Source of the DNA: Actinomycetota bacterium
Lineage (GTDB): Bacteria; Actinomycetota; Acidimicrobiia; IMCC26256; PALSA-610
Direction of reading: 5' to 3'
Length of the DNA: 64,000 bases
Assembly (NCBI GenBank): GCA_005773635.1
Contig: SXHN01000052.1
Span: 26,786-90,785 of the forward strand
A program made the position numbers and the translations under genes. Positions within the stretch are counted from its first letter, which is position 1; each line of letters begins with the position of its first letter. Positions 8,464-15,930 of this stretch are shown piece by piece. The notes beneath the pieces were generated by a model. That model searched no databases and was not told the DNA's origin. It saw nothing but the letters and a program-made list of their open reading frames with translations.

Positions 8464-10059
8464 ATGTATGCAGTCGAGCGTTTCACCGATGAAGAACAGG
8501 ACATCCTCCGCCCGTACTTCACCAATCTCGATCTGCCAGTTTTCGCTTTAGTCAACTTGCCTGAGGTTGTTAAGGGTGCTCTCTTTGCTCGTTACTCGCG
8601 ATCAGATAAGAGCCTGCGACGCCTCTTTCTCGATGAGTTCGTCGGTGATCTCGACGTCTCGGGCGATCTCAGCTTCGACGCGAGCGTCGGGCTCCAACGC
8701 GCCGAACAGCTCTACGACCGAGTGTTTCTCGAGTACGGCGACGATTCCGTTGCGCAACTTGGCGGAGTACATCTGGCATGTGAGCAAGCATCCAATCTGT
8801 TAACGAAGGTGCTGGAGTGGGGACGACTCATGTCCTACCTGGAGCAATCCACTCGCTACATCCCGTACGACACCACACTCAGTGGGCGGTTCCGTTACTT
8901 CCGTCCACCAGTGTTACTTGGGTCGAGTTATGGCGCTCGCTACGTGGGCGCGATGGACACCATGTTCGAAACGTACAAAGCGATGTTGCCCACGATGATG
9001 GAGTGGGCACGCGAGAAATATCCAAAAGCACCAACTGATTCCGACTTCGTGTACAAACAAACGATTAAGGCCAAGGCCTGTGATGCCGTTCGCGGCATTC
9101 TTCCTGCGGCGACGTTGTCGAATGTCGGCATCTATGGCAGTGGCCAAGCTTTTGAAGCTCTGGTATTGCGGATGCGTAGTCATGCTCTGCCCGAAGCGCG
9201 CGACTACGCGGAGCTTGTGCTCGATGAGCTTCGCAAGGTTGTGCCCTCATTCTTGTCGCGCATCGATCGCCCCGAACGTGGGGGTGCGTGGGTCAAGTAC
9301 CTTGAGGCGACGCGCGACGAGACCGCACAACTCGCGGCAACATTCTTCGTCGACGACGCGCCAGATCCAGTCAGCGAAGTCGTCCTTGTAGATTTTGACC
9401 CCGAAGGCGAAGACAAAGTCATCGCCGCGATCTGTTATCCACACACCCATCTCAGTGAAACACAGGTCCTTGACCGGGTACAACGCATGTCGGGCGCCGA
9501 GCGGATGGCGCTGGTCGAGGCCTACGTCGGCACCCGTGAGAATCGGCGGCACAAGCCTGGGCGAGCGTTTGAGCGCACCAACTATCGCTTCGACGTGCTC
9601 GGAGACTACGGCGCATTCCGAGACCTTCAGCGCCACCGTATGCTGACGATTGAGTGGCAGTCGCTGACCCCACGCCACGGATATGACACACCACCGGCGC
9701 TCAGCGAAGCCGGTACCGAAAACGCGTTCGCGCACGCGATGGAGCGCTCTGCGGAATTCTACGACGACCTCGCACCTACATTCCCGCATGAAGCGAGCTA
9801 CGCAGTGGCGCTTGCGTATCGGATGCGTTACGTGATGCAGATGAACGCTCGTGAGGCGATGCATCTCACTGAGTTGAGGAGCTCACCGCAAGGCCACGCA
9901 ACGTATCGAAGAGTTGCTCAGGCAATGCACGCGCTCATCGCGCAACGCCACCCCGCGATCGGCGCCGCGATGAAGTATGTCGACTACGGCGAATACGAAC
10001 TCGAACGATTAAGTTCAGAACGGGCCGCTGAAGCACGTCGGATACGATCCAACCAATAA
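8464..10059 (+). CDS. Double ThyX-domain protein (atypical FAD-dependent thymidylate synthase family)
   Basis: The 531-residue protein has two ThyX-like halves. The classical motif is RHRxxSxNExSxRY. In the first half residues 118-131 read EWGRLMSYLEQSTRY, keeping Arg, Ser, Glu, Ser, Arg and Tyr but not the RH. In the second half residues 390-400 read RHRMLTIEWQS, keeping RHR and the last Ser only. It may therefore act as a pseudo-dimer with split sites, or have another activity. ATG 8464 (MYAVERFTDEEQD) was chosen because the family begins there. An in-frame ATG at 8407 overlaps the upstream stop and would add 19 residues. Confidence 0.8.
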   Translation: MYAVERFTDEEQDILRPYFTNLDLPVFALVNLPEVVKGALFARYSRSDKSLRRLFLDEFVGDLDVSGDLSFDASVGLQRAEQLYDRVFLEYGDDSVAQLGGVHLACEQASNLLTKVLEWGRLMSYLEQSTRYIPYDTTLSGRFRYFRPPVLLGSSYGARYVGAMDTMFETYKAMLPTMMEWAREKYPKAPTDSDFVYKQTIKAKACDAVRGILPAATLSNVGIYGSGQAFEALVLRMRSHALPEARDYAELVLDELRKVVPSFLSRIDRPERGGAWVKYLEATRDETAQLAATFFVDDAPDPVSEVVLVDFDPEGEDKVIAAICYPHTHLSETQVLDRVQRMSGAERMALVEAYVGTRENRRHKPGRAFERTNYRFDVLGDYGAFRDLQRHRMLTIEWQSLTPRHGYDTPPALSEAGTENAFAHAMERSAEFYDDLAPTFPHEASYAVALAYRMRYVMQMNAREAMHLTELRSSPQGHATYRRVAQAMHALIAQRHPAIGAAMKYVDYGEYELERLSSERAAEARRIRSNQ

Positions 10060-10204
10060 TCATTGGTGTTTTGCGCTTGACCACTTTGTAACGGTACGTC
10101 GCATCGCGCACAGTTGCATGGAAATATTTCACGGATTTCTTCTCTAAAATTCACCGCGCTCTGACCAGGATCAACGCGCGAAGTTGCAGGTCATGGACAC
10201 ACGA

Positions 10205-10227
10205 TCAACGGTACGTTGAACTTGACA
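10205..10227 (+). promoter_or_regulatory. Operator-like palindrome abutting a TTGACA -35 hexamer
   Basis: TCAACG-GTA-CGTTGA is a perfect 6-bp-arm inverted repeat at 10205-10219. It is followed two bases later by a consensus -35 hexamer TTGACA (10222-10227). No good -10 hexamer is visible 16-18 nt further on, so promoter activity is uncertain. The arrangement would suit a regulator binding just upstream of RNA polymerase. Confidence 0.3.
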
Positions 10228-10265
10228 AGCGCACTGTATTTTTGGCTCACTGTTGCAGCCCCGCC

Positions 10266-10504
10266 ACCGATACCCAGCCATCGGTCGGTACGAAACGCGG
10301 AGGAGGGGCTTCACGAAGTACGTCGGTCCAGGATCTCCTAGTAGAAAAACGCTGCGCTGTTACCGCCCGCGCCGGGTTGGCCTCCCAGCGGCCCCAACGG
10401 TTTTCCTGGACCACGTTCCTCTCGCCACATTCACGACGTCAGAATCTGGGCCTCTGAATCTGCGTGCCGGTAGCAAGATTCCCGCTGCAACCTGAAGAAT
10501 CTTG
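10266..10504 (+). ncRNA. Candidate structured RNA (strand uncertain)
   Basis: Three perfect pairings occur in 240 nt of non-coding sequence. ACCGAT/ATCGGT with an 8-nt loop lies at 10266-10285. GGTCCAGGA (10325-10333) pairs with TCCTGGACC (10404-10412) and encloses 70 nt that contain CCCG-CGC-CGGG and GTTGG/CCAAC pairings. CAAGATTC/GAATCTTG with a 15-nt loop lies at 10474-10504. This resembles an RNA with a closing stem and internal hairpins. It does not match the signatures I know for RNase P RNA, tmRNA, SRP RNA or common riboswitches. The plus strand is assumed from the TTGACA upstream. Confidence 0.35.
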
Positions 10505-10554
10505 GCGATTTCGGGAATTCTGGGCTTTGGTCCGACCGTTGGGGAGCTTGCCTC

Positions 10555-10560
10555 TATACT
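10555..10560 (+). promoter_or_regulatory. Possible -10 hexamer upstream of the acidic protein gene
   Basis: TATACT preceded by TC lies about 150 nt before the start at 10707. It is the best -10 match in this gap, but no -35 hexamer sits at the right distance; the nearest TTGGTC is about 22 nt upstream. Confidence 0.25.
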
Positions 10561-10706
10561 CCCGCGCCTTGTGACCTCCGGCGCACGCATGGGAACAACC
10601 CAATTTGGGGGCGCCGCGCCGGACAAACTCACGATCGCACCACCACACCCAATGCACGCAATACGAACCACCCGACAACACCACGACTGACGATGAGCAC
10701 AACACG

Positions 10707-11171
10707 ATGAGTGACGACGATTACGACGACGAACCCGATATCGACGAAGAGTTTGACGACGACACCCTCGACGACGATGCTCTCGACGACTCCGATATCG
10801 ATGAGGCTTCAGTGGTTGACGAGGTGCTTGTTGCCGACTTGGCGATCGTTGTCGATGCCGACATTGACGACGATGACGACGACACCGTTGCGGCCGCTCT
10901 GAAAGATGACGACGACGAAGTCATCGATCTCGACGAGGAACTCCACCCCGACGACGTCGAGGAGGCCTTAGACGTTGTGTTGCGAGAACGCACCGCCAAA
11001 GCTGGGCTCGAAGACGAAGAGGAAGACGACGAACCCGAAGACCGCACCGAAGCAGGCAACAAGATCGTTCCTCGCCGGCCCGGTGAATTCGTCTGCTCGA
11101 GCTGCTTTCTCGTACTACCGGGGCACATGTTGGCCGATGAGGCCAATCGCTTATGCCAGGATTGTCTCTGA
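10707..11171 (+). CDS. Highly acidic protein with C-terminal zinc ribbon (DUF4193-like)
   Basis: The 154-residue protein has two parts. Residues 1-110 are dominated by Asp and Glu (runs such as DDDYDDEPDIDEEFDDD) with short hydrophobic patches (VLVADLAIVVDA). The C-terminal ~40 residues, RRPGEFVCSSCFLVLPGHM followed by CQDC, form a CxxC...CxxC knuckle. This tail resembles that of the small actinobacterial DUF4193 proteins, although the acidic part is unusually long. The start was placed at ATG 10707; the frame is open upstream but that composition is different. The 3' end overlaps lnt by 19 nt. Function is unknown; the acidic arm could mimic nucleic acid. Confidence 0.75.
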   Translation: MSDDDYDDEPDIDEEFDDDTLDDDALDDSDIDEASVVDEVLVADLAIVVDADIDDDDDDTVAAALKDDDDEVIDLDEELHPDDVEEALDVVLRERTAKAGLEDEEEDDEPEDRTEAGNKIVPRRPGEFVCSSCFLVLPGHMLADEANRLCQDCL

Positions 11172-12739
11172 CCACTGGTCACAACATCATTGCTGGTCGA
11201 TGGGCCCAGCGGGGTAGCGCTGCGCTCACAGGAGTTCTGCTCGGACTCAGCCGCCCAGGGCCCGACATCGGAGTGTTGGCGTTCGTTGGCTGTGTTCCGC
11301 TGCTTGTCGCCCTGCGTGGAGTGCGCCCACGCACAGCCGCCGCCCTAGGTCTGGTTGCTGGCAGCGTGTACTACGCGATCGTGGTGTCATGGGCCTGGTA
11401 TTTCGGTGCCATCGCAATCGTGCCATTCGCGTTGGTGTTAGCCACCTACTGGGCCGCCGCGTGCGCGTGCATCAGTGCCCTCGCTACGAGCAATTCCAGC
11501 CGCGTCGCCCGGCACAGCCTGACTGTCGCCTTCGCAACCGCAGCCCTGTTCACACTCTGGGAAGGCGTTGTAAGCCGCTGGCCGTTTGGCGGGTTCTCAT
11601 GGGGTGAAATTGGATACGCAATGCACGATCTTGCCCCGATGCGGAGCTTGGCTGCCATTGGAGGATTGCCGCTTGTTTCCTTCATCGTCATTTTGATCAA
11701 CGCGCTGATCGCGCAGAGCATCGCGGCACCACGTCGCGTCCAGCTCCGCGGTGCTGCGTCGATGGTCGCAATAATTTCTCTCATTGGCCTGTGGTTCGCG
11801 TCGTGGCCTCGCATGACTAGCACCGGCACGTCGCGCGTCGCGATGCTGCAAGGCAACGACATCAACCGGGACTTAACTGCGCAAGAAATCGCCAGCTTGA
11901 CGCTGCCTCGACGTCATTTTGCGCTTGCCGACAAGCTGCAAGGGGAGTACGACCTCATCGTATTTCCGGAGTCGGGATTTCATCCTGAGGTCATCGACGA
12001 TCCCCTGATTGTTGCTCGTGTGCAGCAGTACGCCCGAAAGCACACCTCGTTTGTACTCGCGAATGGCGTCGCGGAGGCCGACGATGGGCGGGCCTTCAAT
12101 CGCAATGTGCTGTTCGACCGCACGGGCAGTCAGGTTGGCACCTACGAGAAGCGGCATTTGGTGCCGTTCGGGGAATGGGTCCCGTGGCGCAACACACTGC
12201 AGCGATACATCGGGTCGCTCGAACGGATTCCGCGGGACTTCAAAGCGGGATCACAAGATGGGATATTTTCGATCGGATCCCACAAAATCGCCACCGTCAT
12301 TTGCTTCGAATCTGCCTTCGGGCCGCAGGTACGAGCCAGCGCACGCGCGGGTGCGGAACTCATCGTCGTTTCCACGAACAACCGGTCATATCGCCGTTCC
12401 GCGAATTCCGCACAGCACATCGCACTGGGCCAGATTCGGGCTGCAGAGACTGGGCGTAGCGTGCTGCACGCGTCGGTATCGGGAGCCAGCGCAGTGATCG
12501 ACGACAGAGGTCGTATCACGCACCGCACCGAGATGTTCCGCAACGACATCGTCAGTATTGATACACACAGCCGCAGTGGCCACACCCTGTACATGCGATG
12601 GGGCGAATGGGTGCTGTGGGCCTGTGGCAGTTTCATCGCGGCCCTCGTAGTCGCCAACATCCGACACCGGACTACGGGCCGTCGCATCCCGGGCCCGGCT
12701 TCTACACTCGGCCTTGTGGACCAGGATCCGATCCCGTGA
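11153..12739 (+). CDS. lnt: Apolipoprotein N-acyltransferase
   Basis: The 528-residue membrane enzyme N-acylates the lipid-modified cysteine of lipoproteins. The N-terminal ~220 residues form several membrane helices. The periplasmic nitrilase-like domain carries the catalytic triad: Glu273 (VFPESGF), Lys333 (YEKRHLVPFGEW) and Cys384 (VICFESAFG). This spacing matches the E. coli enzyme closely. A last hydrophobic helix lies near residue 485. It overlaps the acidic protein gene at its start and the next gene by GTGA (12736-12739). One lipoprotein substrate candidate lies at 54668-55111. Confidence 0.95.
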   Translation: MPGLSLTTGHNIIAGRWAQRGSAALTGVLLGLSRPGPDIGVLAFVGCVPLLVALRGVRPRTAAALGLVAGSVYYAIVVSWAWYFGAIAIVPFALVLATYWAAACACISALATSNSSRVARHSLTVAFATAALFTLWEGVVSRWPFGGFSWGEIGYAMHDLAPMRSLAAIGGLPLVSFIVILINALIAQSIAAPRRVQLRGAASMVAIISLIGLWFASWPRMTSTGTSRVAMLQGNDINRDLTAQEIASLTLPRRHFALADKLQGEYDLIVFPESGFHPEVIDDPLIVARVQQYARKHTSFVLANGVAEADDGRAFNRNVLFDRTGSQVGTYEKRHLVPFGEWVPWRNTLQRYIGSLERIPRDFKAGSQDGIFSIGSHKIATVICFESAFGPQVRASARAGAELIVVSTNNRSYRRSANSAQHIALGQIRAAETGRSVLHASVSGASAVIDDRGRITHRTEMFRNDIVSIDTHSRSGHTLYMRWGEWVLWACGSFIAALVVANIRHRTTGRRIPGPASTLGLVDQDPIP

Positions 12740-13389
12740 ACCCCAACCCCGCACACCGAACCTCAGGTGACCGCGCCACCGAGTCGCGACCTGTACCGTC
12801 GCCGATTGCGCTCGCGGTTCTGTTGCCCATAGGAGCGCTCGCCAATTTGTTCGACCCGAAGTCCGACGGCAATCCGCACTGCGTCGCTCGGGGTCGCGAC
12901 GAGCTCGACATCGCGGCCCTGAAGGTCACGCAACACATCGCAACGGCCAAAGGCACTGGGCAACTCGCGATCGCATTCGGTGTGCCGATGTTGCAGCGCA
13001 AGCTCATCGCGCGCGTTGACGCGGCCCGGGGGCGACCGCCGCGCCCGGAACCTGAACCAGGGGAGTGGCCTACCCAACCCGACGCCCAAGCCGACGTCCA
13101 AGTTGAGACCCGCATCGAGGGGCCACCAGCATCACAAGGTCCCGACACTGCATCAGTTTCTCGGACTGCCCCTATCGCCCAAACGCACCTTGACGCTATC
13201 GACGCCAGCAACGATGCCTCGGCGTTGGCGATTCCCAGCTACGACACGCTGTCAGCCTCACAAATTGTCGAACGCCTTGCGGGCCTCAACGAACGTGATC
13301 GCGATCTTTTGCGACGCTATGAACTGGCGAACCGCAAACGTCGAACGATCCTCGGCAAGATCGATCAACTTCAAGCCGCGAGCTCATAG
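12736..13389 (+). CDS. Unknown protein with actinobacterial C-terminal YDxLSASQIVERL motif
   Basis: The 217-residue protein starts with GTG overlapping the lnt stop. Residues 25-100 hold a hydrophobic patch (IALAVLLPIGALANLF) and an Arg-rich basic segment. Residues 95-155 are a Pro/Glu-rich linker. The C-terminal ~45 residues, IPSYDTLSASQIVERLAGL then RDLLRRYELANRKRRTILGK, form a helical motif seen at the ends of many actinobacterial proteins, including some described as lipid-droplet-associated. The frame is also open upstream of 12736, but that segment lies within lnt. No enzymatic motif is visible. Function unknown. Confidence 0.7.
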   Translation: MNPNPAHRTSGDRATESRPVPSPIALAVLLPIGALANLFDPKSDGNPHCVARGRDELDIAALKVTQHIATAKGTGQLAIAFGVPMLQRKLIARVDAARGRPPRPEPEPGEWPTQPDAQADVQVETRIEGPPASQGPDTASVSRTAPIAQTHLDAIDASNDASALAIPSYDTLSASQIVERLAGLNERDRDLLRRYELANRKRRTILGKIDQLQAASS

Positions 13390-13392
13390 TCG

Positions 13393-13869
13393 ATGGACAT
13401 CGCGGCTCGCAGTGGCGATGTCGAAGACCTCGACGCCATCGTCGCGTTGAGTGCGGCATTCCGAGCAGAACAGCGACTGGCTCGCGGCGGTGTTCTCTGG
13501 GACAGCCGCGAAGCTCCAGACCCATCTCGCGACTTCCTACTTGCAGCGATCACCTCTGCCGATCACCTTTGCGTCGTCGGGACGATCGACGACGCCATCC
13601 TCGCGTTCGCAATCGCGGGGTGCGAGACCACGCGTGGCGGGACGGTTATAGGTCGTATTGAATTGTTGTACGTAGATCAAGGGGCCAGAGAGGTGGGGGT
13701 CGGCGAGGCTGTTATCGAGGCCGTCGGCAACTGGTGTAAAGCCCAGGGCTGTGCAGGCATCGATGCGTACGCATTGCCTGGCGAAAGGCTCACGAAGAAC
13801 TTCTTCGAAAGTAACGGTTTCGTTGCCCGTCTACTTACGATGCACCACCGTTTCGATTCTGCGTCGTAG
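13393..13869 (+). CDS. GNAT-family N-acetyltransferase
   Basis: The 158-residue protein has the GNAT pattern: an N-terminal helix-strand (IAARSGDVEDLDAIVALSAA), a central beta strand ending in GRIELLYVDQGAREVGVGEAV, which is the acetyl-CoA-binding motif A region, and the terminal AYALPGERLTKNFFESNGF, which is the typical motif B with Asn-Phe-Phe-Glu-x-Asn-Gly-Phe. The acetyl-CoA loop reads REVGVGE instead of the usual R-G-x-G-x-G/A. The substrate cannot be inferred. The gene begins three bases after the preceding stop and is followed 10 nt later by the oligopeptidase. Confidence 0.8.
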   Translation: MDIAARSGDVEDLDAIVALSAAFRAEQRLARGGVLWDSREAPDPSRDFLLAAITSADHLCVVGTIDDAILAFAIAGCETTRGGTVIGRIELLYVDQGAREVGVGEAVIEAVGNWCKAQGCAGIDAYALPGERLTKNFFESNGFVARLLTMHHRFDSAS

Positions 13870-13879
13870 ATTCGCTGGC

Positions 13880-15694
13880 ATGCCTGCAACCGAAGAATTC
13901 GCCCCTAACGAAACTGATCGCTTGGCCCTTGACGTCTCGTGGAATATCGAAACTTTGCTCCCGCAACCGGGCGACGCCGGGGTTGATGCATTGCTCGACA
14001 CTGCAGCTGCCACAGGGGAGCGGTTAGCGGCACAACGCGGCACCGTTGCCGACATGACCAGCGCCCAACTCGCCGCCTTCATGCAGGGCTTGGCGGAAAT
14101 CGGCGAGACCATCGGACGAGTCGGCAATTACGCGCACTTAGCCTTCGCGACCGACACTGAAGCTCCCGAACATGGAGCTCGTCTGATGAAAGTCGAGGAG
14201 CGGTCGACTGCAATCAACACCCAACTCCTCTGGTTCGAATTGGAGTGGGCGGAACTGACCGACGAGCGCGTCGATGCACTGTTGCGCGACCCTGCGCTCG
14301 ATTTTGCCGCCCACCATTTACGTTCACAGCGTCGCTACCGCCCGCACTTGTTGACCGAACCCGAAGAGATTGTGCTGTCGGAAAAATCTGTTACCGGCTC
14401 GGGTGCATGGGTACGACTCTTCGAAGAACTCACCTCGGCCGTGAGCCTCGAAATTGACGGAAAACCGGCGAAACTCGAGTCGGGCCTTGCGTTACTCGGT
14501 TCCCCCGACCGAGCGGTACGCCAGCAAGCCGCGGCCGCCGTTACAGCCGGACTTGCACCAGGGTTACGCACTCGCGCCTACGTCTTCAACACGTTGCTGG
14601 CCGACAAGAGCATCGACGACCGCATGCGAAAATTTCCTTCGTGGGTATCGAGTCGCAACTTGGCCAACGAAGCTAGTGATGCTTCGGTAGAGGCGCTTGT
14701 GGCTGCCGTGCAGGCCCGTAATGCGATCCCGCAGCGGTGGTACACCCTCAAGGCACAATTACTTGGCCTCGACCAGCTTGCGGACTACGACCGAATGGCG
14801 AGCGTTGCGTCGAGTGAATCGCAAATTGGCTGGGGCGAGGCGCGCGACATCGTCCTAGATGCGTATTCGTCGTTTTCACCAGAGCTATCCAACATCGCCC
14901 GGGTGTTTTTCGATGACAATTGGATCGACGCCCCGGTACGCGGTGCAAAACGACCCGGCGCGTTTTGTGCGTATACCGTCCCGTCGCATCACCCGTACCT
15001 GATGCTCAACTGGACGGCTCGGCGCCGCGATGTGCTGACATTGGCCCACGAGCTTGGCCACGGGATCCACGCGTACCTCTCACGCCCCCAAGGAGTTTTC
15101 CATCAGTCGACTCCGCTCACACTGGCCGAGACCGCTTCGGTTTTCGGCGAAACGGTCACATTCGGTCGGCTCCTCGAAGCTACAACGGAGCCAAACGAAC
15201 GACTCGCGTTGTTGGCGGAAAGTCTGGAAGGAACAATCGCAACTGTGTTCCGCCAAGTCGCGATGAACCGATTCGAGGCATCGGCACATACGGCACGACG
15301 TGAGGAGGGGGAGTTATCGGTTGATCGTTTCGGCGAGCTCTGGCACGATTCACAGCACCACATGCTCGGGGATTCGGTTGAGATCACCGACGGATACCGC
15401 AGCTGGTGGTCTTACGTGCCGCACTTCATTGGCTCGCCCGGATACGTCTACGCGTACGCCTACGGCCAACTGCTCGCATTGTCGGTCTATGCACGCTATG
15501 AAACTGCCGGCGCCTCGTTTGTACCGCAGTATCTCGAGCTCCTGAGCGCCGGCGGCTCGCTACCGCCGGAGGAACTCGGCAAGATCGTTGACTGCGATCT
15601 CACTGACCCTGGATTTTGGGACGCCGGACTCGACATCGTGCAACGCCAACTCGACGACACCATCGAAGCCGCGAGGGCAGCAGGGCGGCTGTAG
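13880..15694 (+). CDS. pepF: M3-family oligoendopeptidase (PepF/PepO-like)
   Basis: The 604-residue zinc metallopeptidase degrades oligopeptides, probably in the cytoplasm. The zinc site HELGHGIH is at residues 390-397, with the downstream Glu in LAETASVFGETVTFG. Additional family marks are AYTVPSHHPYLMLNW before the zinc site and a Tyr-rich segment FIGSPGYVYAYAYGQLLA near the C-terminus that shapes the substrate cleft. The frame extends upstream to 13751 inside the GNAT gene. ATG 13880, just after the GNAT stop, gives the usual family length. A terminator-like hairpin follows at 15809-15833. Confidence 0.93.
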   Translation: MPATEEFAPNETDRLALDVSWNIETLLPQPGDAGVDALLDTAAATGERLAAQRGTVADMTSAQLAAFMQGLAEIGETIGRVGNYAHLAFATDTEAPEHGARLMKVEERSTAINTQLLWFELEWAELTDERVDALLRDPALDFAAHHLRSQRRYRPHLLTEPEEIVLSEKSVTGSGAWVRLFEELTSAVSLEIDGKPAKLESGLALLGSPDRAVRQQAAAAVTAGLAPGLRTRAYVFNTLLADKSIDDRMRKFPSWVSSRNLANEASDASVEALVAAVQARNAIPQRWYTLKAQLLGLDQLADYDRMASVASSESQIGWGEARDIVLDAYSSFSPELSNIARVFFDDNWIDAPVRGAKRPGAFCAYTVPSHHPYLMLNWTARRRDVLTLAHELGHGIHAYLSRPQGVFHQSTPLTLAETASVFGETVTFGRLLEATTEPNERLALLAESLEGTIATVFRQVAMNRFEASAHTARREEGELSVDRFGELWHDSQHHMLGDSVEITDGYRSWWSYVPHFIGSPGYVYAYAYGQLLALSVYARYETAGASFVPQYLELLSAGGSLPPEELGKIVDCDLTDPGFWDAGLDIVQRQLDDTIEAARAAGRL

Positions 15695-15731
15695 CCCGCC
15701 AGTGGATTGACCAACGTCCAGCATAAGTTTA

Positions 15732-15756
15732 CATAACGTGGATTATCGGCGTTATG
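15732..15756. other. Recombinase-core-like inverted repeat
   Basis: CATAACG and CGTTATG form perfect 7-bp arms around an 11-bp asymmetric core (TGGATTATCGG). The surrounding AT-rich sequence (CATAAGTTTA just before) stands out from the local base composition. Arms of this length with a short asymmetric core are the geometry of tyrosine-recombinase crossover sites. It lies exactly between the last housekeeping gene and the NRPS gene. No recombinase gene and no second copy were found in the window. Confidence 0.35.
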
Positions 15757-15808
15757 GAGAATCTGCCATGCGCTGTGAGCGCAACCGACCGGAGTGGGTC
15801 TTGTTTGA

Positions 15809-15833
15809 GGCTCAACAGCATTCCTGTTGAGCC
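15809..15833 (+). terminator. Perfect 10-bp hairpin after pepF
   Basis: GGCTCAACAG and CTGTTGAGCC pair perfectly around a CATTC loop. It lies 115 nt after the pepF stop and 97 nt before the NRPS start. There is no U-tract, so an intrinsic terminator is not certain; it could also be a protein-binding dyad. Confidence 0.5.
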
Positions 15834-15930
15834 AGATCATTGACTCGCCGATAGCATCCGCATCCAGTCGGCCGACCGCGGGTCACCGGGCCTCTATCTG
15901 GGTCTCAATCTGTGAAAGGGATTACCGAAG

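Larger units (their letters stand above)
10060..10706. other. 647-nt gap with several perfect inverted repeats
   Basis: No convincing reading frame lies here on either strand. The stretch contains four separate perfect inverted repeats: 10205-10219, 10266-10285, 10325-10333 with 10404-10412, and 10474-10504. It also has a TTGACA hexamer at 10222-10227 and a TATACT hexamer at 10555-10560. These are listed separately. AACGGTACGT occurs twice (near 10090 and 10207), which may be a repeated protein-binding site. Confidence 0.6.

Noticed and set aside
10242..10495. Short open frames within the 10.1-10.7 kb gap
   Set aside because: They overlap each other, have no ribosome sites, and their sequences look random (Arg/Ser/Pro rich).
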